This document shows, piece by piece, positions 49,401-61,625 of a stretch of 64,000 nucleotides of DNA. The translations under genes were made by a program, and so were the position numbers. The notes beneath the pieces were generated by a model. The model did no database searches and was not told where the DNA came from. It worked only from the letters and a program-made list of their open reading frames with translations. Numbering within the stretch: position 1 is the stretch's first letter; each line of letters opens with the position of its first letter. The DNA is from Tetradesmus obliquus (Eukaryota > Chlorophyta > Chlorophyceae > Sphaeropleales > Scenedesmaceae). The stretch covers positions 496,001 through 560,000 of the forward strand of contig CP126193.1 in assembly GCA_030272155.1 (NCBI GenBank), written 5' to 3'.

Positions 49401-51171
49401 CAGGTATGTGCCTGGGCTGAAGGTATTGGCGGTGTTGTCCACAGTGCCTGGGTAGCAGGGGAACCTCTGATTGCCTTGCCGGGACATGTCGTAGTCCTTG
49501 CATGAAGCCTGCAGCAGCACAATGCATGCGTGCAGGCTCTTTACATATCGGGCAGTGTGCATTGCATTGTTCTCTGCTGCCACCGGGCAAGCAGCAGAGC
49601 CGGCCCACACGCAGCTCTGCATCTGGCAGAGAACCAAGCTCAGAACGTCTGGCTTTGTGCAACGCTTGAGATGTCCAGGCATGTTGTCTTTAATGCCTGA
49701 AATAACAGAAGGCCCTTCTCCGTTATGACCAACCAGGTCTGTTATGACCAACCGGGTTGGTCACATGTCTAGTAATGTGCACACATGGCACTGTGTAGCT
49801 TTGCAAATCAGAAATAAATGCGAAGCACATGATCAGGCATATGCATCTTACTGTTTTCTGGCTGCAAGCTTGCTTGGCTGTGTATGAGCAGGCCGACAAG
49901 CACTTACCACACAGCAGATGTCCAGGCTTGGAGGTCCCAAATACGTGTTGGCAACGTTGAAGGCAAAGTTCAAAGAACCAGCCTGACAGTTGAAAGGGGT
50001 AGTCTTGTTGGGGGAGATGTCTGTGTCTCCGCATGTTGCCTATATACAACACAATGAAAGCAGCAGTGTGTTTCACACAATCGAGCTCCTCAGCACACAA
50101 CATCCACGCTCATAGCCAGCACGATCAGCAAGCAGAGCCACCGACAACAACATGAAGAGCCAGATCATGCAGCACAGATTCAACTGTGTGTCTGTGTACC
50201 AGGCACTCGTGTGATGTTTAACGCGTCAACATGCTGCCACCTCCGCCACTCACGAAGCAGCAGGTAGCCACATTAAGCACATCATAGAAGATGCCGTCAT
50301 TATTGACCATGGAGCCAGGTGGGCAATTGTACGGTGGGCTGGAGCATGTTGGAGGCACTGGGGTGGGGCTGGGGCCGGGGCTGACAGGCAGGGCATGGCA
50401 GCAGGCAAAACAGCATGTCAGTAACAGCCCTGGATAACTCCCACTGAAGATCGCCCTTAGAGCTGCAGCGCATGGCACCATACTTGCTGCCTGGGTATGT
50501 GAGCTCCTTCAATTCTGGCTGCTGCACTGCTCAAGAAATGCACATGATCAGGGAGACGGGTTTCGGCATCATCAAAGCCTGGACGGCGACATGCAAGAGG
50601 CTGCAATGAGGCACCGCAGCACAACTTTTGCATGCACTGGGCCTTACCTGTAGGCCGCCGCAAACTGGTTGTCAGCTGAAGTCGGGTACTCCAGCGACAG
50701 GTTGAACTTCCCCATGCTGCCATAGCTGCTGTAGGAGTCAGCCAAGCCCGTGCCTGACACTGTGATGTAGTACGTGCCATCGATCGGCAGCACAGACGTC
50801 TCGGCTGGCACGTTGAGCGTCTGAAGTGGGGTGGTGGGCTCGATGGGGAAGATTTTTTCATCCCCGGCAGTGTTCCAGATCCTGACCGTCAGATCCACAT
50901 TTGTCCGGTTCAGGTAGCTGCCGCCGTAGAACCAAGCTTCCAGGCCATCAACAGACACCGTGAATGGGCCCGACGTTGCGTTGAACATGTACACGGCTGA
51001 CTGCACGCCGTTGGCGCCCACAATACCCACGAGTTTCAGGGAGCTCGTTGTAGAGCCGGCATTAGGCGTGCCTCTGACAGCGAGAGCGTTTGCAGCGCTG
51101 GTGCCGGCGTCCTGTGGAGCCCAGCCGATCTTGGATGCAATGATGGTGATGTCGTCCTGGAGCTGCATGTC

Positions 51172-51210
<39 letters not shown>

Positions 51211-54186
51211 TGCGGGACAGTATCAGGCACAAATGCGAGCAGTACAATGCACTGTGCTGCAGACATTCACATGATCTGGCGGCAGCGGCGGCGGCGGCAG
51301 CAGCAGCAGCAAGAGCAACAGCAGCAGCAGCATGCGTAGGCTGGTCTCGCCTGTACCCAGCAGACCTGCTGGCAAGGGCCCATCACATGCTGTGTGCAGT
51401 ACTCAGTGCATGAAGTAATGGCGACTGGCATGCTCATGAGCAGGCTCTAGGCAATCAGAGTGCAGCTGCTGACACTGCTGTGTTGACGATGACTGATTGC
51501 ACGCTTACTTGGTTGGCGCCAGGGTATTCGCCTGCAGGCGCAGCAGCGATTACAAGCAGGTAGCGAGGAATAAGTTGCCATACTCATTGATGCAGTGCTT
51601 GCATCAATTAGTTACGCCGCCTACTGCTTGACGCACTGCATGCCTAGGAAGGCAACAGCCATGTACATGTGTGTAACCGAGGACACCTGTGTGCGAGCAG
51701 GCGCAACACAGCACTGCTGTGACAGCACACACATTACTGCTTCTTTGGCTATGCCTCACCTTTGCTCCATTGTGTCAACCGAGACAAGTAGCCTGCAGAA
51801 GAAGAAACATTGCATGAAAGTCAACTGGTGAAAAGACGCAGAAGTGGCTGATTGGCTTCGATAAGATAATTTTGCAAAAGATGTTATTGTCATCTTGCAG
51901 GGTGTACGGCAGCAGGCTGCAGCACTCCAATGGTGTCTATCTTTGTCAGGTCCAAGCTAAGTGCTGTGAAGCATGTGTAAACGTAGCCACTCACTTTGAC
52001 CCTGTTATTGGAGAGCCACCAGAGCAGAATCAGGCAGCCAGCAAAGCGGATAGACAAAATTGGCAGCAGCAACAGCAGCAGCAGAAATAGGGCGACCGAA
52101 GGTTGTCAGTAACTCACTTTTGCAGTTACCATCTTGAACCACAGCAGGAGTGCAAGGTATTCGTGGGGTGCAATGCGGCATGCGCCCTGCTTTATGCATC
52201 TGCTGCACATGTACAGCCAAACACTGTCTTGTCGGGTTTCAGCAGCACTCTCTACCTGTCCACGTTCACTCAAAACTACAATAGATGTGTGGGAAGTTGC
52301 ACAGCCAGACATGAGCAGCACTGAAGCTCACCATGATTGGTGCCCACTCTTGAGTTCCTTGGTAGTATTCTGACACTCCTGCCACCCCATCACTGCAAGG
52401 CAGATGTGAACCCACAACTGAGCGCACAGGCTAGCAGCAGAAGCCGAAGACAGAGAAATTGCCCTTGCAGTATAGTGCATTGCTGAGGCAACATGACGCG
52501 TTTGGTGGAGCAGATGGCTGCATGCTGTCATCCTTGCCTCTACATGTCGCGGTCGCAGGAGGCATGTGTTGCTGCCACTTCAACCGCCAGCCAGCATCGC
52601 CATCCCTGCTGGTGCGCACTGCTCTGCTGCAAGCTGATAACCACCAAACATTGCATGTTCAGTTCTGCAGCATCCTCAGGCGTTGGGTTGGCTGACATAT
52701 GCGCAAGCAGCAGCAGTTCTAGCAGGCCGCAACAGCAGCAGCTACTCACTGGGACAGTCCCAAGGTGTGGCCAGCTGCAAGAAAAGCATCAGCAGAGATG
52801 CACAGCATGACATGCAGTCAGCTGTTGGTGCTGGCAACTTAAGCACAACATTGATGTGCATGTCGGCCCATGTGCACGCAAATCAACAAGCAACATGCAC
52901 TGGCCATGCACTGCAGCCCCACTACTGCGGCATGCAAGCAGCAAGCAGCTGTTTATGGCTGTCGGCGATCTGATCAACAGCATGCATATGTGCAGGTGCC
53001 TTTCAGTGTTCACTCAGGTTGTACCTTTCATCCTGTCTCACAGCAGACCTAATAACATAAGCTAAGTTCATCAACCCGTCGCACAGCAGTCCTGAGGTTT
53101 GCAGCTGAGCTGATGTACATGCACACAGCGAAAGCAGCGGAACTGCACCTTCATGCGACACGGCCTCCCAGATGTTCTTGGTGAAGTTTGTCAGCCGCTG
53201 CAGGGAGGTGCAGACGCACAGCACGGCAGTCAGCAATTGCAGGGGGCAACCTTTAGGCAGCTGGCAGCTTCCCAGTACCACACCAATACCACTACCAAAG
53301 TATAGGATTGACCTGCCTGGCGGCTGACAGCAGTTCCTCCTGTTTGTCCACGGCAGCATGGCGCACAAGAAGATGCACGAACCACGCAGCCATCTGCTCC
53401 AACAAAGCAGCCTATGCCTGCCACTGCTAGTGAAGCGCTCTGATGCCGGCTGCTGCCATTTGCTGAGAGCCAGCCGTTACAACAAATCAGCAATAGTACA
53501 GTGTAATGCAGAGCGGCACGGCGCCCATGGCCCTGGCAATTGCTAAGCCGTCGTTCTCACCATTGGGAAGACGAATGCTGGCTGTGCTGTGACATTCCCA
53601 AAGGAGTTGAGGTTTGCCACACCGCCAGCACTGCCTGAGTACCACGACCCGGCTCCACCTGAACAGCGGAAATGCAGCAGAAAGCGGTACTCAAGCCATG
53701 GCTCGCTGGCCAGCACAACCCAACGGCTCAACTGGCAAGTTTGCGCACAAATGGTCTTGCATCTCTTCTTGAGCTTTAATGATACAGCAAGCACCGAGTT
53801 GCATGGTCTGCTGGTCTGGAGTGCTTTTTGTTAATGCGCCACAGGTGTCGCCCTTGACTCGAGTTGGTAGCTTACCTATCACAACGCGCGTGTAGGTGGG
53901 GGAGAGTAGGTCGGGGGGCGGCATGTTTGTCACATCGATGTTGAACGGCGCATAATCTGCAATGCGGCAGTGGGCGGGGCACGTGTCATGGGTGATCAGC
54001 GCACCGTGACAATGCTGTTGTTGATCAGGTGCCTTGCATGCAGCAGCGGCTGCTGTGTTGTTGCATGCGCCTGCGTAGTGGCTTGCTGCTTTTTTGATTG
54101 CACATGTGCGTTACGAGCGCAGGGTGGGTGCTGTAGGAACATGCCACGTCCAGTGGCTGCTGGCTGGCTGGCTGGCTGGCTGTGAA

Positions 54187-54230
<44 letters not shown>

Positions 54231-54433
54231 TGAAGCTGGCTGGCTGGCTGGCTGTGAGGCTGGCTGGCTGGCTGGCTGTGAGGCTGGCTGGCTGTGAAGC
54301 TGGCTGGCTGGCTGGCTGGCTGTGAAGCTGGTTGGCTGGCTGGCTGGCTGCTGGCTGGCTGGCTGTGAAGCTGGCTGGCTGGCTGGCTGTGAAGCTGGCT
54401 GGCTGTGAAGCTGGCTGGCTGGCTGGCTGTGAA

Positions 54434-54469
<36 letters not shown>

Positions 54470-55785
54470 TGAGGCTGGCTGGCTGGCTGGCTGCGAAGCT
54501 GGCTGGCTAGCTGGCTGTGAAGCTGGCTGGCTGTGAAGCTGGCTGGCTGGCTGGCTGTGAAGCTGGCTGGCTGTGAAGCTGGCTGGCTAGCTGGCTGTGA
54601 AGCTGGCTGGCTGTGAAGCGGGCGCTGCAGCACACCTTCAGCCACAGCCACCAGAATCGCCATCATCTCTTCCTTCTCTTGCCTGCGACAGCCAGCACAA
54701 GGCGTCATCAGTCAGTTTGTGCAGTGGGCATGGCCTGAACCTGTGCACGGGCACCCGTGCAGCCTATATATATGTGAAGATGGGTGCGGAAATATTAGGG
54801 CAGTACCAGGTCTGTTGACGCAGCATGCAGGGTTGCACATGCAAGGTGTTGTGTGCATGTATGCTGCACTTGTTGCTGCCTTGCAGTCTTGCAGCCCCGG
54901 ATGCAGCTACGGTGGCTCAAAATAGCACTCACGGTGAAAAGGTAGTGATGTCACCATCCTGTGAGCAGCACAATGGAAAAGTGGCGGCGGAAAGGAGTTT
55001 AGAAACAGATCAGCAAGTATGAGTTGCATTTCAGCGCTAGCTGCCACCAATGCCTCCGCAGGTCTCCTTTACGTATGCATGAAGTGCACATTCAAGCCAC
55101 CCTTGCCTGCATGTTGCGCAGTGGCGTACCTTGTCATATGGCGAAGTGAGGATGACGCTTTGAAGCGAGTTCCAGGCTGCATGGATTGAAAAAAGCAGCA
55201 GCAGACGCGGCATGGCATGAAGCAGCAAACCGCCTTGCATGGAACTGCTGTTGGGCTTGAGCCATGCACTTTGCCAAGTGTAGCCATCCCTGGTGCTTGG
55301 CGGGTGCTGCTGTATCCGAAACAGACAAGCTGCAGTGCTGCCTGCTCAGGATGTCTGTCATCGCTGCTGCTGTGACTGCCATGCTAGCGCAGGTGCAGCT
55401 AAATGACGTCACAGCTGCAGTCCACACATGTCTGCCTGCTATATGTCGCTATGCTGTTTACCATCGCCGCTGCTGCTGCTGCTGCTGCTGCCGCACGTCG
55501 CATGCAGTGTTGCTGGCTGCCGCCGCACTGCGTCTGCGCCGCACTTGAGTTGGTGATTGTGCTGCCAGCAAAGTCCAGCCAGAGAGTGTAGGGGGCTCCT
55601 GGCCTTGAGTTGAAGATGAAGGGAATCGCATCAATCTTGGCGACTTTCGGTTCGGTGGTGCTGCCTGTGGCATCGGAGGTGGGGATGGTCTCCAGGGGAG
55701 TTGTGACCAGCTGGCTGCATCCATACTGCAGCGCCTCGTTCACCTCATCCACACCCTGCGGTGTCACGGCAGACGGCAAAGGTGA

Positions 55786-55822
<37 letters not shown>

Positions 55823-56695
55823 GTGCTAACTGTGGCGAGCAGCAGCTGCTGCAGCAGTTGCAGCACTCGCATTGAGGCTGGCTCTTTTGCATCTGCCGCT
55901 GCTGCGGCAGCCGTGCAGATACCAGGCAGGCTGCTGTGCCCTGGCGGCTGCAGTCCGCCAACCTGGGCTGTTTTTATCTTGTCTGTCACTTTCAAGGACA
56001 CAACACCCGCACTGTGGCTTCCAGCGCCACAGAGCACACCCCCACACCAGCTGACTCTGTTTGCTTCAACGTGTTAGGTGCAGCAATCACACCCAAGAAG
56101 GCACATGCATCTGCACCTCCACAAAAACCCAGAAGTTGGAATTCATGCAGCCACAGACATGATATGCCAACCCGAACATTCTGGCTGCTGCCGCTGCCCC
56201 AGTGCCAGCGGCAGTGCAACGGCAAGTGGGTGACACATCTCTGCCACAGGCAGCAGCTATCTAGCTTTGCTTAGCATCTCCCATTCCAACTTGCTGCACT
56301 TTCTGATGATTCAATCAACTTACGAGGTCTGCATCATTTTGAAGGAGCGTCTCCAAGTCCTGCCTGGTACCCTTCTTCCAGTTGCTGTTCTTCAGGATAC
56401 GCTGCAGCTTACTGGAGCCTAGACTGTCCAAGTACGCCGCTACGCCGCCAGGCCGTGACCTGATTCCGAAAGCTCTCCCAGGTGGATCCCGTCCTTGCGG
56501 ATTGGCAGCCAGGACTCTGCCCGGCGAACGGGCTCCTGTGCCTGAGCTGGTGCCCTGCTGCGCTTCGGCCGACCCCACATGCCTGTCGTTCCGCTGCAAT
56601 CTATGTGAATTACATGCGGTGATTAATGAAGAAATGCATAGCAGCAAAAGCAGCACGGCCCTGTGGCGATTGTGCTCGCACGGAGCACCCATCAT
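42792..56695 (-). CDS. Secreted metzincin-type zinc metalloprotease with 14 Cys-rich modules (metalloprotease 2)
   Basis: At least 29 exons; taking exon 2 as 55755-55545, all join in frame to about 1,343 aa. Exon 1 (56695-56324) has a signal peptide ([13 protein letters not shown]) and a propeptide start like metalloprotease 1. Catalytic exons: 55755-55545, 55176-55130, 54958-54933, 54682-54636, 53956-53876, 53658-53561, 53197-53149, 52774-52750, 52392-52332, 52001-51995, 51792-51760 and 51531-51509. They give [28 protein letters not shown] (zinc and catalytic Glu) and the Met-turn WAPIM. Exon 51162-50648 encodes a beta-rich PPC-like domain with a [11 protein letters not shown] motif. Then come 14 Cys modules (50380-44337), and a last exon (43493-42792) with a Ser-Pro linker and an Ig-like C-terminus. 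Substrate unknown; a wall or matrix protein is plausible. An extra propeptide exon before 55755 may be missing. Confidence 0.85.
44337..50380 (-). repeat. Array of 14 cysteine-rich modules, one per exon
   Basis: Exons: 50380-50254 (module 1 with a Pro-rich lead), 50039-49908, 49508-49389, 49174-49052, 48471-48349, 48137-47994, 47582-47466, 47111-46995, 46616-46500, 46081-45959, 45623-45501, 45172-45050, 44782-44660 and 44459-44337. Modules 2-14 are 39-48 codons and phase 0 at both ends. The pattern is T-C-x-D-x-N near the start, G-N-Q-x-W-x-C-P-A-G-T in the middle, and G-P-P-x(4)-C-C at the end, so four Cys per module, with several N-x-T/S sites. I do not recognise it as a named domain. Confidence 0.9.
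54150..54625. repeat. GCTG satellite in an intron of metalloprotease 2
   Basis: About 475 bp built from GCTGGCTG units interrupted by GCTGTGAA. It sits just downstream of exon 54682-54636 on the minus strand. The open frame it creates (Ser-Gln-Pro-Ala repeats) is an artefact of the repeat. Confidence 0.9.
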
Positions 56696-58340
56696 AGCAT
56701 GGTTTTTCCTGGAATCGTGCTGTTGAAATTGTTGATTTGAGTCAGTTGCACTCTATCGTCACAGTGTGGCTTGATGCGGGCAGGTACTGGACAGCAGTTA
56801 CGAAGCCAATGGTGAAACCACTGTGGCGCCAGCGTACCGACATGTGCCACTTCTGAGATAGTCAGAACTCGGTCGCGTCTGGTTATTTATTGTTTGTAAG
56901 TTGCCGGAAGACTACTAATTTGGTACGATAGTGGGTCACTGGACACAGCGGCGACTTTGAAAGTCTGCTTGATGTGATGCTGGATTAGTGTCGCGGACGT
57001 AGCAACGATACTAACGCGCTGCTATTCTGAGCTTTACATCATAACATATAAACGTTTACTGATGGTATTGATGCGGACGAACGTGACTCAACCTCTGCTC
57101 CCAGTTCCAGGAGAGCTGACTCTGTGGTTCGCTGCACGTGTGCACTCTCTCGCCCCCTGTACAGCAGATACGTCAGCCTCAGTATAAGGACTATGCCGTG
57201 CAAGCAGGTCAAATATTGTAAGCATAATGCAACAGAATGAGTACTCACAGGGTTAGAAGTGGCCCGGCGGGGGGGGGGGGGGGGGGGCAAAGGCCACTAT
57301 GGCTGCTGAACCTCAGCGGCACCTAGCGCAGATAAATCAAAGCGGATTTCTGCTCACAATCAGTTTACAGAACAAGGTCGTCAGAAGGATGGAACTGTAG
57401 TGCAAAGCTGGAAGACTCAGTGTTACAGAATTCACCAGATATGCATGCACATCGTGCATCACATGGAATGTAGATGTCACTATTTTCAGGCATGTGATAT
57501 GCTGCAGCCAGCAGCAGTGTTGCTGCCAGCAGTAGGCTACATGACCTTGCTGCAGTTCGGCAAACACCAATGACTGCTGCAACATTGTGCAGAAGGCATG
57601 GGGGGCCATGCTGCACAGGGATCGGCAGCTTGATGCCAGGCCAGCAGCGTAAGCACCATCTGCAGTACAGCAGCATAAAGAGTTTTGCTGGGCATACAGC
57701 ACCTCAATCGCCTGCCAATGGCAGGTTCATAGGGCTGCAAACAACCTACAAGGAATCAACACCGCCAAGAGCATGCTGATCCACCTGCACTCTGCACTCG
57801 TGTGCTGGATGAGCGGGTGCATGCACCTGTCATCTAGACAGGCTTTTGCTTTCACTGGCAACGATCAAGAAAGGGTTCGTTCAAGTTTATGTATGGCTGC
57901 CGGAGCTTCCGTCTCAGACACACGCTTAGCATGATGCTGCGCCAATTCAGGCCGAAGCAGCAACACTAGGGATGCATCCAGCGCTTGCAGTGCGCAATAC
58001 AAGTGTGCAAACTGTGCTGTGAGATGCTCTTGCATCGGATTGTGAAGCAAGGTGTGCATGCTCAAAGCAGCTTATGACTTCATGCCACGAGCAAAGTACA
58101 TGGCAGTCTGACAAACCATGCCACATTTTGCACAGCCCGCATTTGAATTGAGTTTCCAAGCCACACATGTATGGACTGCACACAAAATGGGCTCCTCATG
58201 CCAGCAGGTGGTGCCTCCTCTGTGTGCCTCACACGCGGAACAGTCTGCAGCACAAGCGGCCTGCAAGATCTGCACAGAACACCAGCTGATCAAGTGCAGA
58301 CCTGCTACAGCATGACAAGCTACATCAACAAACACTGTTG
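56696..58340. other. Spacer between the two metalloprotease genes
   Basis: No supported coding sequence. It should contain the 3' end of metalloprotease 1 and the promoter of metalloprotease 2. It includes a run of 19 G (57269-57287). Confidence 0.55.
57269..57287. repeat. 19-base G homopolymer
   Basis: An uninterrupted poly-G run. It can form a G-quadruplex in principle and is a likely place for sequencing length error. Confidence 0.9.
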
Positions 58341-61300
58341 TCACCACCGGGCTTCAGCCGTCAGCTGTGACGCAGCTGCATCCCACATGAATCCCGGCAG
58401 AGACACAGCGGTGAGCGTCATGGTGCATACACGGAACGTCCGTGTGTTGATGTTCCCCACTGGCAGCAGTGCCACCCCATTGCTGGTACTGCTGCCTGCA
58501 GCCGCTACTGCCATCGGGCTCCAGGTGCCAGCGACTGACACACTTGACAGTGCAGCCCCATCAGACGTCCGTACCACTCTTGCAGATGCGGTACAGCTGC
58601 GCCTGTTGTTGCTGAAAGTTGATGAGACAGTCAGAGAGCTGACTGCCATGCTCTGCAGAGGAGCTGCTGGCGGTGCTGGGCTTGGGGAGGGCCTGTTGTG
58701 TTGAAAAGGAGGTTGGATGCAGCAGCAAGGCACCCGCAGCTCACTGTGTCAGTCCCTAGCATTTGCTTATGCTCAGGCACTGTTTGCAGGGAGATATGGC
58801 TGGTGCGGCCCACTTGCATGATTGCTGCTTTGAACATTGCTGCTCTCCCTAGCAACCTTCATTGGTTTACGGGATGAGGCGCGTTGCTTCAACTGTGAGC
58901 GCTGGCAAAACGAACCACTAAGCGCCGAGATGGTCATAGCGAGCCGGATGATCAACAAATGAATGCAGCCTACAACAGCAGATGGAGCTCAAACCTAAGC
59001 AAGCATTGCCAAGCCATGACAGGAGCCACGACACTCACGCAATGTTGACGCTTGGTGACGGGCTGGGGCTGGGCGACGGGCTGGGTGACGGGCTGGGCGA
59101 CGGGCTGGGGCTGGGCGACGGGCTGGGTGACGGGCTGGGTGACGGGCTGGGTGATGGGTTGGGTGATGGGCTGGGTGATGGGCTGGGTGATGGGCTGGGT
59201 GACGGGTTGGGTGATGGGCTGGGTGACGGGCTGGGTGACGGGCTGGGTGACGGGCTGGGTGACCGGCTAGATGACGGGCTGGGTGATGGGCTGGGTGATG
59301 GGCTGGGGCTTACTAGCTGAGGAGAGGGTAATGGATCAACGGGTTGTAGTAGTGGTGACGCGTTGGGCGGGGAAATTAATATGTCTGGGGATGGGCTGGG
59401 AATATTTGGGGATGGGCTTGGGCTGCGAGTAGGCAAGCACAGCTTGGTGTTATAACTGGGCGCTGAATGGACAGAAAGGGTTGCTGGCACTTGCCAGATA
59501 TTTCATACATACCACTTACATGTTGTTTCAATTGCTTAAGTGAAAGAAGGTCTACAGCTGGGACTAGCATGTATTGATGCGAGGAGAGCAGCATGTGCAA
59601 GTTGCAATGCATGAAGCGGCGTGGTAGCTGTGTGGCGCAGCAAACATGTCACACCGTGCCAGTGTTGCTTTTGGGTGTGGCATTCCCGGCGGCTGCAGTG
59701 CAGGGCTGCAGTGCCATGCATGTTGTACAGTGCAGTGTCCAAACTGGCATGCAAGAGAGTGGTTGCTGCAGTGCAGTGGCAGGCAGTGCAGGCTCGCGTA
59801 CCTAGGACTGGGGCTGGGGCTGGGCTTGGGTGGACTTGGCTTCAGCGTCACTGCCACGCTGTACGCGCCAAGGCTGGCGTAGTTTGTGTAGTAGTTGCTC
59901 CAGCCGGTGCCGCCCACAGACACAAAGAACACGCCTGGGCTCACTGACGCGCTCAGCGTGGCAGAAAAGGAAGTGTAGCTGGGCCGGCCGCCGGACGCTG
60001 GCACTGCATTGGCAGATGCGATCTGCCCGCCGCTGGAGTTGAACAGCCGCAGCGCGATGTCCAGGTTTGCCCGCAGCGCATTGTTGCAGCAGCCAACTGT
60101 CGGCTTGGCGGCTATCGTGACCGCAGCCGCATACGGGATGTTCAGCGCGTGGAACTCTGCTGTGCCGGTGCGTGCCACGAGGCCTGTGGTGTTGCCGCTC
60201 ATGGTGTTGTTTGTACCATTCACCAGCAACAGCGGCATCGCGTTTGCGATGTTGATTGCTGTGCGTGGGATGTACGCCAGCCCTCCAATGCTTGCCATGA
60301 CTGCCAGGTCATCTTGCGGGCCGGCATTTGACACATATGCACAGGGGTAGCCTTTGCCGTTGTCCCAAGATGAAAAAGTGGCGTTGTAGGCGTTACCTGC
60401 AAGCAAGATCAACCAAGAGTAAGCGGGTCCGCCCAAAGCCCTACCACGGCAGGTGATCATCGCCACAAGCAGATTCTGGACGCAGATTCAGGAGATGTCT
60501 GCTGATGCTTTGCATCATCCCTCCGTACAACTGGGATACACACAGCAGGGAGTAGCTGCACCAACATACATCAACGCTGCCGGGCACAGCTCAAGCAGCT
60601 CGCTGTTGACAGCTGCAGCAGTCTCGCACCCATAATCGGCGCCCAGTTGTAGCTGTTCAGCTGGCCATCGTAGTACGTCTGATTCTGGTACGCAGAGCAG
60701 CCAGGCAGTGTTGACAGCAGCTGGTCGTGGTACAGGCCCAGGCTGTGCCCCACTTCGTGTGACACAGCACTCCACACTAGGAAGGGATTGCCATTGCCCA
60801 GCTGGGCGGGGAACACGTAGCTGCAGACGATGCACACACATGCAGCGTTGCAGGAGTGATATGCAGTAACAGCGGCAACACTAGAAAGGGGTTGCCACTG
60901 CCCAGCTGGGCGGGGAACACGTAGCTGCATGCAGGGACAGCCACACGGCATGTTGCAAGGGCAGCAGGACCAGCGATGGGCATTTACAGGGCTGGCAGTT
61001 TGGGTCGCCTTTCCGAGCAGCAGTTTGAGGCATGCCTGGCTGCGCTATGCTTGCAGCACCCCTGATCTCACTGCTCAATAGCGTCGCAGGCTACCAAGCT
61101 GCGTGCCGTACACAGAGCTGCTTGCTGACGCGCACCTGGTGTATGTTTCGTTGAGGTCCGAGCGCCAGGCGAAGCTGGTTACGTATGTCAGGCCGCCAGC
61201 CAGCAGGCCAGTCCACGTGGAGTTACCGCCAATGACCACTCGTATGCTTTGTGTGGGTATGAGTCCAGCATCCAGTGTCGTGACATCGACATCAAACATG

Positions 61301-61594
61301 GCAAAGTCTGCACAGAGACACAGGTGGGCCAGATGTCTAGTATATGGTACAGTGAAGAGCAGACTGTCAAACATACAGTACAGTTGGCAGCTGCTTCTAA
61401 ACATGATGGGCCCCCCTTTACGGTAATTGAGCTGCAGACAGCACTGTCACTGTGTTCCCTGCTGTTTGCGCAGGGCAAGCAGTGAGCCCTACAGCACTCC
61501 CGCACCTTCCGCAACACTCCTCCATATGGCAACGATGTTGCTGAGCTCCGTGGCACTAAAGAAGGCTGCAGCAGTGGCAGCAGCAGCAGCAGCG

Positions 61595-61625
<31 letters not shown>

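Noticed and set aside
52605..52608. A CAGCAG tandem acceptor that would toggle the third zinc ligand of metalloprotease 2 between His and Gln
   Set aside because: The exon at 52392-52332 starts with T-GAT-GGG and joins directly to exon 52774-52750 to give LSHDG, a better family match, so the 52608 exon is probably not real.
54025..54708. A 227-codon minus-strand frame of Ser-Gln-Pro-Ala repeats
   Set aside because: It is only the translation of the GCTG satellite; all frames of such a repeat stay open, and real exon 54682-54636 of the protease overlaps its start in another context.
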